From Hippopus hippopus (lineage: Eukaryota > Mollusca > Bivalvia > Cardiida > Cardiidae), in NCBI GenBank assembly GCA_946811185.2, contig OX328108.1, positions 32,610,493-32,674,492 of the forward strand: a DNA stretch of 64,000 bases. The letters are read 5' to 3'. A program made the translations under genes and the position numbers. The stretch's first letter is position 1; each line of letters opens with the position of its first letter. Shown here in pieces: positions 42,710-50,468 of this stretch. The notes under the pieces are model-generated. The model saw nothing but the letters and a program-made list of their open reading frames with translations, was not told the origin of the DNA and did no database searches.

Positions 42710-43586
42710 ATCTGTAAAAAGAAAATTTAAGAAAAGGAGAGTTAGAGTAAACGCTATAGATAAAATATGGGCTGTGGATTTAGTAGACATGCAAGCATTT
42801 TCTAAGTTTAATCGTGGTGTAAAATACCTTCTCGCTGTCATTGACATCTTTTCTAAATATGGGTGCTTGATACCATTAAAAGATAAAACTGGAAAATCTG
42901 TTGCTATAGCACTAAAGAGTATTTTTGAGGAGAGAAAACCTGAAAAATTGTGGGTGGATAAGGGTAAAGAGTTTTATAACAAAGATGTAAAAGACTTGGT
43001 TGAGTTGTATTCCACTGAAAATGAGGAAAAATCTAGTGTGGTTGAGAGATGGATTAGAACAATGAAAGAAAAAATGTGGGAGTATTTTTCTGCTAACTTC
43101 ACAAATGTTTACATCAATGTGTTACCAGATCTCGTTAAAGAATATAATAACACAAGACATTCATCTATTAAGATGGTACCATTAAATGCTAGTAAAAAAG
43201 AAAATGAAACCAAAGTTTGGAGAAATCTTTACCCTGATCATCTCGAAATAAAAGATATAAAACCTAAGTTTTCCGTTGGAGACAAAGTAAGGATAACTAA
43301 AAAGAAAAAGACTTTTGAGAAAGGTTATACAACAAGATGGACTGAGGAGATTTTTACAGTTTCTGAAGTAAAACATACATCACCTGTAACATATAAAATT
43401 GAGGATCTTAATGGAGAAGAAATACAAGGTACCTTTTATGAACCTGAACTGCAGAAAACCACTCAGGAGCTGTATAGGATAGAAAAGGTTATTAAGAAAG
43501 GAAAAAAGAAATCTCTTGTAAAGTGGAAAGGTTATTCTGACGAATTTAATTCATGGGTTGATAATAAAGACATTAGAAATATTTAA
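42681..43586 (+). CDS. INT: Retroviral-type integrase with C-terminal chromodomain
   Basis: Inserts the element and makes the 6-bp target duplication. The first ATG is 42681 (301 residues); the open frame extends further up only from TTG. Catalytic acids are D33 (Trp-Ala-Val-Asp), D93 (Trp-Val-Asp-Lys-Gly) and E122 (Ser-Val-Val-Glu-Arg). Only 28 residues separate the second D and the E, fewer than the usual 35, so a short in-frame deletion is possible. An SH3-like region (about 200-240) and a chromodomain (about 265-299, Val-Lys-Trp-Lys-Gly-Tyr ... Asn-Ser-Trp) follow; chromodomains steer insertion to certain histone marks. No N-terminal His/Cys zinc module is seen. It has no TATAAAA start motif and overlaps the PLA2 gene, so the two are probably co-transcribed. 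Confidence 0.93.
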   Translation: MINLAEELHKSVKRKFKKRRVRVNAIDKIWAVDLVDMQAFSKFNRGVKYLLAVIDIFSKYGCLIPLKDKTGKSVAIALKSIFEERKPEKLWVDKGKEFYNKDVKDLVELYSTENEEKSSVVERWIRTMKEKMWEYFSANFTNVYINVLPDLVKEYNNTRHSSIKMVPLNASKKENETKVWRNLYPDHLEIKDIKPKFSVGDKVRITKKKKTFEKGYTTRWTEEIFTVSEVKHTSPVTYKIEDLNGEEIQGTFYEPELQKTTQELYRIEKVIKKGKKKSLVKWKGYSDEFNSWVDNKDIRNI

Positions 43587-43595
43587 CTATAAAAA

Positions 43596-44012
43596 ATGTT
43601 AGATATTTCAATTGAAAACGTAATTTTACCAAATAAACCGTTGAGCAATTTTCAGTTGGAAGATACAGCAAAAAGATTAAAGATTCCTTCTTTTAGAGGA
43701 GTTTTTTTACTAGATACGCTACCGAGAAAACCAAATAAAAAAGAATGTGGTATAGTAAACTTTGATAAAAGTGGTGGACCTGGTACCCATTGGGTTGCTT
43801 GGTATAAAAACGGTAGAACTAAAATATATTTTGATAGTTATGGTATACAACCACCTATTGAAATTCGAGAGTACCTAAAAAGTCCAATACAGTACAATAC
43901 TGATCAATTTCAACAAGCTGGACAAGTATTTTGCGGTCATTTATGTTTATACATTCTAAAAGAGTTAAGCTCGTGTAAAAAGTTTCAGACAGTGATAAAT
44001 AAACTTTTTTAA
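43596..44012 (+). CDS. PRO: Adenovirus-type cysteine protease (maturation protease)
   Basis: 138 residues, intact, ATG behind AACTATAAAAA, 9 bases after the integrase stop. His65 (Gly-Thr-His-Trp-Val), Asp80 (Tyr-Phe-Asp-Ser-Tyr-Gly), Gln at 107 or 110 and Cys113 (Val-Phe-Cys-Gly-His-Leu-Cys) give the adenain/Ulp1-type triad plus oxyanion Gln in the right order and spacing. In Polintons and adenoviruses this protease trims virion proteins. All catalytic residues are present. Confidence 0.92.
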   Translation: MLDISIENVILPNKPLSNFQLEDTAKRLKIPSFRGVFLLDTLPRKPNKKECGIVNFDKSGGPGTHWVAWYKNGRTKIYFDSYGIQPPIEIREYLKSPIQYNTDQFQQAGQVFCGHLCLYILKELSSCKKFQTVINKLF

Positions 44013-44020
44013 TAATAAAA

Positions 44021-45342
44021 ATGCCTGTTGATAAATTTGGACGAATGAAAGATAATAAAACAAATGGTGATGGTGTGTCACTCGCTTACATAAATAATAA
44101 TTTTTTACGTAAAGATGGAACAACTGTTGTTTCTGGTTCTATAGACATGAATGGTAATACATTAACGAGGGAAAGTAATCCTGTAAATCCTCAAGATGTT
44201 GCTACAAAACATTATGCTGATGAAAATTCTGGGGGGTTATTAAAAGAAAATGGTGGATACCAAGCCCTTGGGTTTATAAATATGGGTTTCAATGAAATAA
44301 GAAATGTTAAAGAACCTACAGAACCGAATGAAGCTGCTACTAAAAAATATGTGGATAGAAGTGGTAAAGCGATAGTAGAGAACCAGGACGGCACTTTTTC
44401 CGCTATTGCAAATATAGATATGCGGGAGTATACTTTAAGTAATCTTTTAGATCCTGCAGATGCCTAAGATGCTGCGACTAAAAGATATGTAGATAGTGCA
44501 AATAAAGCCTTTGTTTATGGAGCTGGTAGGTATATGGCAGTTGATGACATTTCTATGGGAGGACGAAGAATTAACAATGTTGGAAGCCCCTTAGAAAATG
44601 ATCAAGCTGTAAATAAGTTTTACGTAGATACCCTCGTTGAGGTAGCTACTGCAGGTGAAAAAGCTTTGACCAAAAGACAAGATGGATCCTATTCAATGGC
44701 TGGTGTAATAGATATGAATGATAACCCGATTACTGGATTACCTAATCCTACATCACGTGATGCTGCTGCCAATAAAAATTATGTTGATAATGGTGGAGCT
44801 ATCGTAAAAAATCCAAATGGAAGTTTCACGGCGGTGGCTAACGTAAATCTCCAAGGTTTTTCTCTAAAAAACGCTGCAACCCCAGTAGAAGAGAGAGATT
44901 TAGCAACAAAATCCTATGTGGATAAAAAAGTATCCCTTCCTTCTCTCATAGGTCCTAAACCATTATAACCGTGTGGGCTGAAGAACAAGGACCAATTGGA
45001 GATGGTAATTATGAGTTCTCTTTTGGTAATGGTAATTCAGGAAAAAGGCATTGTTCAGGGGGTTACTGCATGAGTGCATCAGGTAGAATGATAAGAGGAA
45101 GTTTAACGATTGTTAAAAAGGATCTTAATGTACCAGAAGAGGTAAAAGTTAATATTGCAGTAAACGGATTGGAGCAGGTTGATTACTCTATTATTAAAAA
45201 AGCAGATGAAATTTGTAGCTGTACGGTTTTTCGAAGGGCGTTGGAGGTAAAGCAATGCGACATCATAAACTTTATTTCAAGATCAACTAACCGCGATGTA
45301 ACACATGCTTACATATCTATTTTGATAGAATTAGACTTGTAA
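44021..45342 (+). pseudogene. Fibre-like repeat protein with C-terminal globular domain, one stop and one frameshift
   Basis: ATG behind AATAATAAAA, 8 bases after the protease. Six imperfect repeats of about 30-60 residues follow the pattern Ile-Asp-Met-x-x-x-x-Ile-x-Asn-...-Pro-...-Ala-Ala-Thr-Lys-x-Tyr-Val-Asp, as in trimeric fibre proteins of phages and large DNA viruses. A TAA at 44465-44467 cuts the third repeat; the same frame then continues to a TAA at 44966-44968. Just before that the frame should change, since the C-terminal part (44971-45342, read from GTG with no ATG) continues in another frame. That part is a Cys-containing beta-rich domain, perhaps a knob. About 440 residues in all. 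It would project from virions and bind something; the target is unknown. Confidence 0.85.
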
Positions 45343-45373
45343 AAATATAACTTCTCTTTGGAAGTTATATTTT
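45342..45373. terminator. Shared 3'-end hairpin between fibre-like and RING genes
   Basis: Perfect 13-bp arms (45342-45354 and 45361-45373), loop TCTTTG. The left arm begins on the last base of the fibre stop and the right arm contains the RING gene stop, so one hairpin serves two converging genes. The core TAACTTC-TCTTTG-GAAGTTA recurs at 46280-46299. Confidence 0.78.
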
Positions 45374-46219
45374 ACGTTTGATTGTGCTTTTTGTTTTACA
45401 GATTGGGCAACTGGTAAAGTTACCGTTTGTGTTACAACCATCACAAACACGTATATGACCACAATTACAAAATAATATATTAGGATCTTTTTCTAAGCAT
45501 GTAACACATGTTTCTGATGTAAATGTTTCAATCCCATTAGTTACAATAGGAAGTTCTCTTTCAACTACTATTGTTCTGGTTTCATTAGGTACATTATGAA
45601 CTACTGTTGTGATTTTAAGATCTGATATATTAGTTCTATTATTAGTCCAGTTTTCAGTTACATCTAAAAAACCAAACTCTTCTTCATCTGGATTTTCCCA
45701 TGAACATAATTCACAATCATCTCTACCACAATTACATCCATTATCTAATTCTCTATCAGTAATTACATTACCAATAAGTATGGATGTTGAAAAAGTAAGA
45801 TTTTCACTATATGCTATACTTATAACATCATTTCTTTCAATATCTACTACACTTTCTAGACTAAGAAATTTATTAAATTCACTTAGAATACAATTAAGAT
45901 CTTCCCCATCTGAATTATATGTGTAAACCCCTTGTATTTGTTCATGTAAAGGAACATATGGTAACTCTACCACATTAACACAAATACCAAAAGTAACACT
46001 ATTAAAATATTTTAGTATTTTACTACATTCATAATATAAAGCAGGCTTTAAGTTATGGAGTATTTCAATATGATTTTTGTTTTGTGCTTTGGGAAACTCT
46101 ATCTTTTTTCTGCAGTAATAGTAAGGTGAACAATATCGCTTGGAGATGTGGTTAATTTTATTCTCCAACATTTCATTTAATTTATCACCAAAAATATCTA
46201 TTTTTGTTTTGACACTCAT
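45365..46219 (-). CDS. RING-finger protein, probable E3 ubiquitin ligase
   Basis: 284 residues, intact. The last 45 residues hold a C3HC4-type RING: Cys238, Cys241, Cys251/253, His255, Cys259/262, Cys271 and Cys274 (Cys-Pro-Ile-Cys at the end), similar to the RING at the end of IAP and MDM2-like proteins. A second Cys cluster (Cys162-x-Cys164, Cys169, Cys172) may bind another zinc. The N-terminal 150 residues are not recognised, and no BIR repeat is present. Viral RING proteins often mark host factors for degradation, so interference with host defence or cell death is a reasonable guess. No TATAAAA motif stands before the ATG, unlike the structural genes. Confidence 0.85.
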   Translation of the reverse strand: MSVKTKIDIFGDKLNEMLENKINHISKRYCSPYYYCRKKIEFPKAQNKNHIEILHNLKPALYYECSKILKYFNSVTFGICVNVVELPYVPLHEQIQGVYTYNSDGEDLNCILSEFNKFLSLESVVDIERNDVISIAYSENLTFSTSILIGNVITDRELDNGCNCGRDDCELCSWENPDEEEFGFLDVTENWTNNRTNISDLKITTVVHNVPNETRTIVVERELPIVTNGIETFTSETCVTCLEKDPNILFCNCGHIRVCDGCNTNGNFTSCPICKTKSTIKRKI

Positions 46220-46261
46220 GATTACTATGTGACGATTTTCCTGTTATTTTTTATTTAACTT

Positions 46262-46798
46262 TCAATTTTTTAAAAAATGTAACTTCTCTTTGGAAGTTAG
46301 ATTTTTATTGTTGTGGTGGATAGTATTGTGGTTGTGGTGGATAGTATTGTGGTTGTGGTGGATAGTATTGTGGTTGTGGTTGTGGTGGTAGTAGTACTGT
46401 ATTGGTTGTTCCAGTTGATCCATGTAGTCTAGTTCTAGCATTGTTTGATGTCTTAGATTATATAGTAAATCTGGGATTTGTGGTCTCCATTGGAAGATGT
46501 GGTTTTGTACGCCTTGGTAGAGTTCGTCTTCTAATGGTATTGTTTGTTGGTGTATCTCATCTATAATTTCCATTTTATAGGTGTGTGTACTATATAGGAA
46601 GTATTGCCATCTCTCTGCTAGTTGTTGTAGTTGGTGGTATATGGATCTTTCTCGTAGTAGGTGTATGCTTTGGTAATTTGTATTTGGTGTTGGTTGGAAA
46701 CCTGTGGGAGGAAAACTTTTTGAAATATCATCGAAACAGTTGTCCAGCCTCTGGTCTATTTCATCTAATGTTTTGTACATGTTTTGTATTGATTCCAT
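46262..46798 (-). CDS. Helical protein with 21-bp repeat tail (frame probably shifted near the end)
   Basis: ATG at 46798 is the first in an open frame; upstream it is open only from TTG. Residues 1-150 are polar and helical (Gln/Leu/His-rich). The tail comes from a 21-bp tandem repeat (46311-46395) read here as His-His-Asn-His-Asn-Thr-Ile. In another frame the same DNA reads Pro-Pro-Gln-Pro-Gln-Tyr-Tyr and stops at TAA 46305-46307, right at the edge of a gene-end hairpin, as other genes here do. I therefore suspect a frameshift near 46390-46400 and a true end at 46305. Function unknown. Upstream lies the TCAAAAATTTTT motif. Confidence 0.6.
   Translation of the reverse strand: MESIQNMYKTLDEIDQRLDNCFDDISKSFPPTGFQPTPNTNYQSIHLLRERSIYHQLQQLAERWQYFLYSTHTYKMEIIDEIHQQTIPLEDELYQGVQNHIFQWRPQIPDLLYNLRHQTMLELDYMDQLEQPIQYYYHHNHNHNTIHHNHNTIHHNHNTIHHNNKNLTSKEKLHFLKN
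46273..46306 (-). terminator. 3'-end hairpin of the repeat-tail gene
   Basis: Seven-base core arms TAACTTC / GAAGTTA with loop TCTTTG, one mismatch, then six more A-T pairs (AAAAAT / ATTTTT). Core and loop are identical to the hairpin at 45342-45373. Confidence 0.65.
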
Positions 46799-46866
46799 GG
46801 TTTTGATTGTGGTATATAGATTCTTGCTATATACTACGAAAATTGTCCTGTAAAAATAGGGAAAAA

Positions 46867-46974
46867 TCAAAAATTTTTTGGTTTGAAATCATAAAATGAA
46901 AAGATTTTGAGCCGAAAAAAGTTTTAAAAATAAAAATGAAAAAAATTTGAGTTGAAAAAAGTTTCAAAAATAAA
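46867..46974. promoter_or_regulatory. Upstream motif and AAAGTTTCAAAAATAAA repeats before the 46798 gene
   Basis: TCAAAAATTTTTTGGTTTGA at 46867-46886 is identical over 20 bases to 47579-47598. It is followed by two copies of a GAG(C/T)(C/T)GAAAAAAGTTT unit. Both copies of the motif lie 45-70 bases upstream of a minus-strand accessory gene that lacks the TATAAAAATG start. Probably a second class of promoter (inference). Confidence 0.5.
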
Positions 46975-47004
46975 ATATATAACTTACCATGGTAGGTTAT
47001 ATAT
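46975..47004 (-). terminator. 3'-end palindrome of the coiled-coil gene
   Basis: 15-bp arms with a single mismatch around the centre ACCATGGT; the stop codon at 46997-46999 lies inside the right arm. Confidence 0.65.
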
Positions 47005-47533
47005 CCGGTTCAAGATTGAGTGCTAACCTATTTGCTAGTTTGTTTGTTACATTCATGAAATGATAACCATCATGTCTTCCCTTTCTGTTGATTCTATTAC
47101 CAGTAGATGATGTAAGATCATCTGGGTCTAATACTAGAAATTCCTGTACTGTTTTAAATACAACTTCATTCCTCGTCTTTCCCTTCTTTTCTATTTTTAA
47201 TCCAGCTTGCTTTTTCGCTTTAGCGATTATTTCTTTCTTAGGAAGTTTAGAAAATTTATATAAATGCTCCCAAAATGCTGCTCTAACTGGCACATGTTGT
47301 CTAATCCTCTCATCTATGCTATCTAGAATGGAGTTTACATAGTTATCCAGAAGCACAGCAAACCTCGCTAAATATAACCTCTGGAATTCTTTTGGAATAT
47401 CGAGAACTAAATATTCGAATTTCTTTTTAACCACATCAACATTATCTAGGTTTTCTTTCAAATTCTCCAATGACCTTAGTAGCTTTTCATTGTTTAGATT
47501 GACCTCTATAAGGAACTCTTTTAACTGATCCAT
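46997..47533 (-). CDS. Coiled-coil protein of unknown function
   Basis: 178 residues, intact, ATG behind CCATAAAC. Residues 1-50 have a Leu/Asn/Glu heptad pattern typical of a coiled coil. Residues 100-178 are basic, with Lys-Lys clusters and a Gly-Arg-His-Asp-Gly-Tyr-His segment. No known family is recognised. It is the last gene before the right terminal repeat and is read inward from it, mirroring the RNR gene at the other end. A host-interaction or early regulatory role would fit the position but is only a guess. Confidence 0.7.
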   Translation of the reverse strand: MDQLKEFLIEVNLNNEKLLRSLENLKENLDNVDVVKKKFEYLVLDIPKEFQRLYLARFAVLLDNYVNSILDSIDERIRQHVPVRAAFWEHLYKFSKLPKKEIIAKAKKQAGLKIEKKGKTRNEVVFKTVQEFLVLDPDDLTSSTGNRINRKGRHDGYHFMNVTNKLANRLALNLEPDI

Positions 47534-47578
47534 GTTTATGGTTTGGCAAATTTGATCATGAAAAAATAAGAAAATTTC

Positions 47579-47784
47579 AAAAATTTTTTGGTTTGATGTA
47601 TGATTGTGGTTGAAATGAAAAAAATTTGAGTTGAAAAAAGTTTCAAATTATAAAAAAAAAAAATTCGAGACAAAAAAAGTTTCAAAAATAAAAAAAAAAA
47701 TTCGAGACAAAAAAAGTTTCAAAAATAAAAATAAAAAATTTTCGAGACAAAAAAAGTTTCAAAAATAAAAATAAAATTTTTTTT
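47579..47784. promoter_or_regulatory. Subterminal AT-rich repeats and TCAAAAATTTTTT motif upstream of the last gene
   Basis: The 20-base motif at 47579-47598 is followed by four copies of a GAG(A/T)(C/T)(A/G)AAAAAAGTTTCAAAA unit with A-rich linkers. Repeated units between a terminal repeat and the first gene suggest a control region or a replication-related site. A related core, TCAAAAATTTTTGA, lies at 29819-29832, 32 bases before the RNR start at the other end. Confidence 0.5.
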
Positions 47785-47991
47785 AAATTTAAGTTAGTCT
47801 TGGATTCGTGGTTAACTAGTTAGTCGGTTTGTCTGGTTAACTAGTTAGTCGATTAGGAATTTATGTGGGTGGTTAGTTGTGGTTAGGGTTAGTCGGTTGG
47901 GGGGTTAGTCACCATGATATGGTTGGGAATGCTGGGCACTTTTGCGATTTGCGTCCAATTTTGCGCCAGGGTGGGAATTTTACTATCTACT
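47785..47991 (-). repeat. Right terminal inverted repeat of the Polinton
   Basis: Reverse complement of the left end. It carries the same pair of AACTAGTTA-containing units and the same AG-start terminus (read on the minus strand). It is about 20 bp shorter than the left copy because of the diverged patch near the tip. Inward it meets an AT-rich set of tandem repeats. Confidence 0.93.
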
Positions 47992-47997
47992 GATGAT
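47992..47997. repeat. Right target-site duplication GATGAT
   Basis: Exact copy of the six bases at 29586-29591, directly after the ACTATCTACT end. It fixes the right boundary of the element at 47991. Confidence 0.93.
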
Positions 47998-48313
47998 AAG
48001 TATAAACTGAAATTTATGATATGAACACAATTTAACACAATGTGGCTAAAGACGAAATTTCTCCTTTGGCCACTATTTTTTTCAAAAAGTTGCAAGCTGA
48101 AACCTTTTCCGGAGCTGCCTGTAGAAGTGTAGTAATGTCATATTTACATACAAATTTCTAATGAGATACTTACAACACTGTGACATTCAGCTGGGCGAAG
48201 CAATGGCTGAAAGCCCAAGGCCAGATAAATTTCTTGCAGTAAGTCTTGTCAGCCTCTATAAAACTGTATAAATGTGTTACTTCATAATCGAGCACAAAAG
48301 CATGGAAGGGACA

Positions 48314-48526
48314 TTAACCCTTGGGCTGCTAAGCGCGACTTAAGGACCTTTTTCGGACAGTGTAGATCAAGATCAGACTGCACAGAACGTGTAGTCTGAT
48401 CTTGGATCTACACTGTCCGATAAGGAGTTTTCCCCCAAAAAAATAATACCTTTGAAATAACAAAATTTGGGTTTTTACTATCGGCTTGAAAGTTTCATTT
48501 CGTTTATTAAGCAGGATAAGGGTTAA
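48314..48526 (+). repeat. Family-A MITE, complete reference copy
   Basis: 213 bp from TTAACCCTTGGGCTGCTAAG to GCAGGATAAGGGTTAA with TTAA at both edges and a nearly perfect hairpin at 48355-48420. Best copy for defining the family. Confidence 0.88.
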
Positions 48527-48867
48527 GTTTTCTAAATGTTATGAGTAACACCGATCTTGGACGTGCTTCATTGTTAAAGGGCGATACACAATGGGGCTGA
48601 TTGGCAAGACAATGGGGCTAAAGAAAGGCTATGATGGGGCTAGGAAAAAAGAATGAATGGCGCTACTTTACCTGTATTTTTATTAGAAGTCAATGGGGCT
48701 AATCCAATTGCATTTATCTGTATTTTCATACAGAAAAAGGCACGATTGCTAAGATTTTCTACTCTATAATAAATGAGTAAGACCAGACAAAGTAAAACAA
48801 GCACATTTTGAGTGCTACAATTACAGTCATTCCTAGGTATGAACATATACTTCGCGGAACATTGTTA

Positions 48868-49390
48868 GTTGGACGGTCAGGTGGCAGGGGACTTGGAAAC
48901 TTGTTCACGGCTGTGGTGAATCATGTCGCCCTGAGACGAAGGCGAGGTGGCGACATTATTCACCACAGCCGTGAACAAGTTTCCAAGTTCCCTGCCACCT
49001 GACCGTACAACGAATTTATTATACTGCAAAGTTTTACCATTCCAACATGTGTTAAGCGAATTTTACCTGTTTTTTGGTTTCAAAAATTGAGTACGCTGAC
49101 GAAGTAGAATTTCCCTCCTGAGTGCCCCAATTCAATAAAAACTGACGTCACTGGGAACTGAAGTCACTGAAACCTTGGTAAAACGTGCAGTTTGGTGCAT
49201 AATCTTGATGTTAATCTTGATCGACGTCGCCATTTTGGATGTTGTGTTGAAAGTGTAGTCATGTATACGGGGCTCCCGATAGGGAAACTGATTTTAACTT
49301 GGTTTTTGTCAGTGGACATGATATATATGTTTCGGGCATATTATCCAATCAGATCACGAGAAATTTCTTTGCAGTATAATAATAAAATGC
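48868..49390. repeat. Dispersed repeat P, fullest copy, with 56-bp palindrome arms
   Basis: GGTCAGGTGGCAGGGGACTT ... at 48871 is mirrored by AAGTTCCCTGCCACCTGACC ending at 49007, around a short spacer. The tail (49010-49390) includes GACGTCACTGGGAACTGAAG and GCCATTTTGGATGTTGTGTT. Confidence 0.75.
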
Positions 49391-49867
49391 TTAACACAGT
49401 TTCTACCTTCAGTCTTCACTACATAAATGCATAAATACATGTACATGTCCTGAAACTTTGAAATACTTTTTACAATTTCTCAATTCACATTAGTTGAACA
49501 TTACTCTAGGTTAGTTCTTGCCCTAAATTGATACCCAATACTCTTCATAAAGTCGAAAGGATTTATTTCATCAGCTAGAAACTTGTGATACTGGTAGCCC
49601 CAATTTATACCTTTTCACTTAGCCCCATTCTATACTTTCAGAATTTAAAAATTAGCCCCACTGTAATGCGGCCTTGTTAAAACAAGGGGTAGGGGCTTTT
49701 AATCAAAAACCAACTGTTGTTTACCTGAGAAGGACAGAAGAAAACCTCGCAAAAAGGAAGTAAATCAATGACGATTTCAAAAGAAGAGTAACACAAATCG
49801 ACATGACAGCCTCTGTACTTCCTGTAGCTGTGTTACCTAATTACTTAACCTGCTATATAACTAAAAC

Positions 49868-50287
49868 AAGAAAATATTGATGCATAACATCAATGGCGCC
49901 GCAAATCAGTTGTTTCTGAAATAGGGCACATTATGTACAGTGAGTTAATTTTTTACGCCAAGGGCATCACTTGAACAAACTTCGTAGAGGTACACGTGGT
50001 GATACTACATGACAAATATTTAAACTCAGGGCCATCTGGGATACGATCTGGTTTTTATCGATCTGGCAATGAAAGTACGGTATTTTACATGTTAAATAAC
50101 AAAAATTCAATCCAAATGAAAAAACAAACTTGGTACGGGCTCGATCTGGTAATGAAAGTACCGTATTTTTACATGTATGTTAAAAAAAGCACACTGAATC
50201 AGTCCATATAGTAAACAATATGGCTACCTCCACAGGCACTTTTCAAAAGCGACTAAAAATATAGTGCCACCGCTCATGCGGCGCCAC
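49868..50287 (+). repeat. Dispersed repeat R1, copy 2
   Basis: Same order of blocks as 26245-26870 but without the 200-base extra segment, ending in the CTCATGCGGCGCCACAA hairpin and running directly into a family-A MITE. Confidence 0.75.
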
Positions 50288-50288
50288 A

Positions 50289-50468
50289 ATGAAACTTCAA
50301 AGTCGATAGTAAAAACTCAACTATTGCTACTTCAAGGTATTTTTAGTGAAGGTATCTTCTTATCGGACGGTGTAGATACAAGATCAGACTGCACGTTCTG
50401 TGCAGTCTGATCTTGATCTATACTGTCCCCAAAACTTCATTGAATTGCGCTTAGCAGCCTAGGGGTTA
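50289..50468 (-). repeat. Family-A MITE, inverted
   Basis: Hairpin at 50365-50428 and end AGCAGCCTAGGGGTTAA. Confidence 0.8.

Larger units (their letters stand above)
29592..47991. mobile_element. Complete Polinton/Maverick element (18.4 kb)
   Basis: Both ends are defined by inverted repeats that start AGTAGATAGT and finish ACTATCTACT, flanked by the 6-bp direct repeat GATGAT. AG...CT ends and a 6-bp duplication are known Polinton traits. The inside encodes the Polinton set: protein-primed PolB, retroviral-type integrase with chromodomain, adenovirus-type protease, FtsK/HerA-type packaging ATPase, major and penton-like capsid proteins. About 19 intronless genes lie in four blocks: + (RNR), - (PolB to ATPase), + (PLA2 to fibre), - (RING to coiled coil). 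At least six genes carry stops or frameshifts, so this copy is probably not functional as it stands. Intact ends and many intact frames point to a recent insertion. Element class is very sure; its exact subclade is not. Confidence 0.97.

Noticed and set aside
48579..49680. AATGGGGCTA / TAGCCCCA pairs on both sides of repeat P as a larger inverted element
   Set aside because: The shared pieces are short and irregularly spaced; no common end or target duplication could be set.
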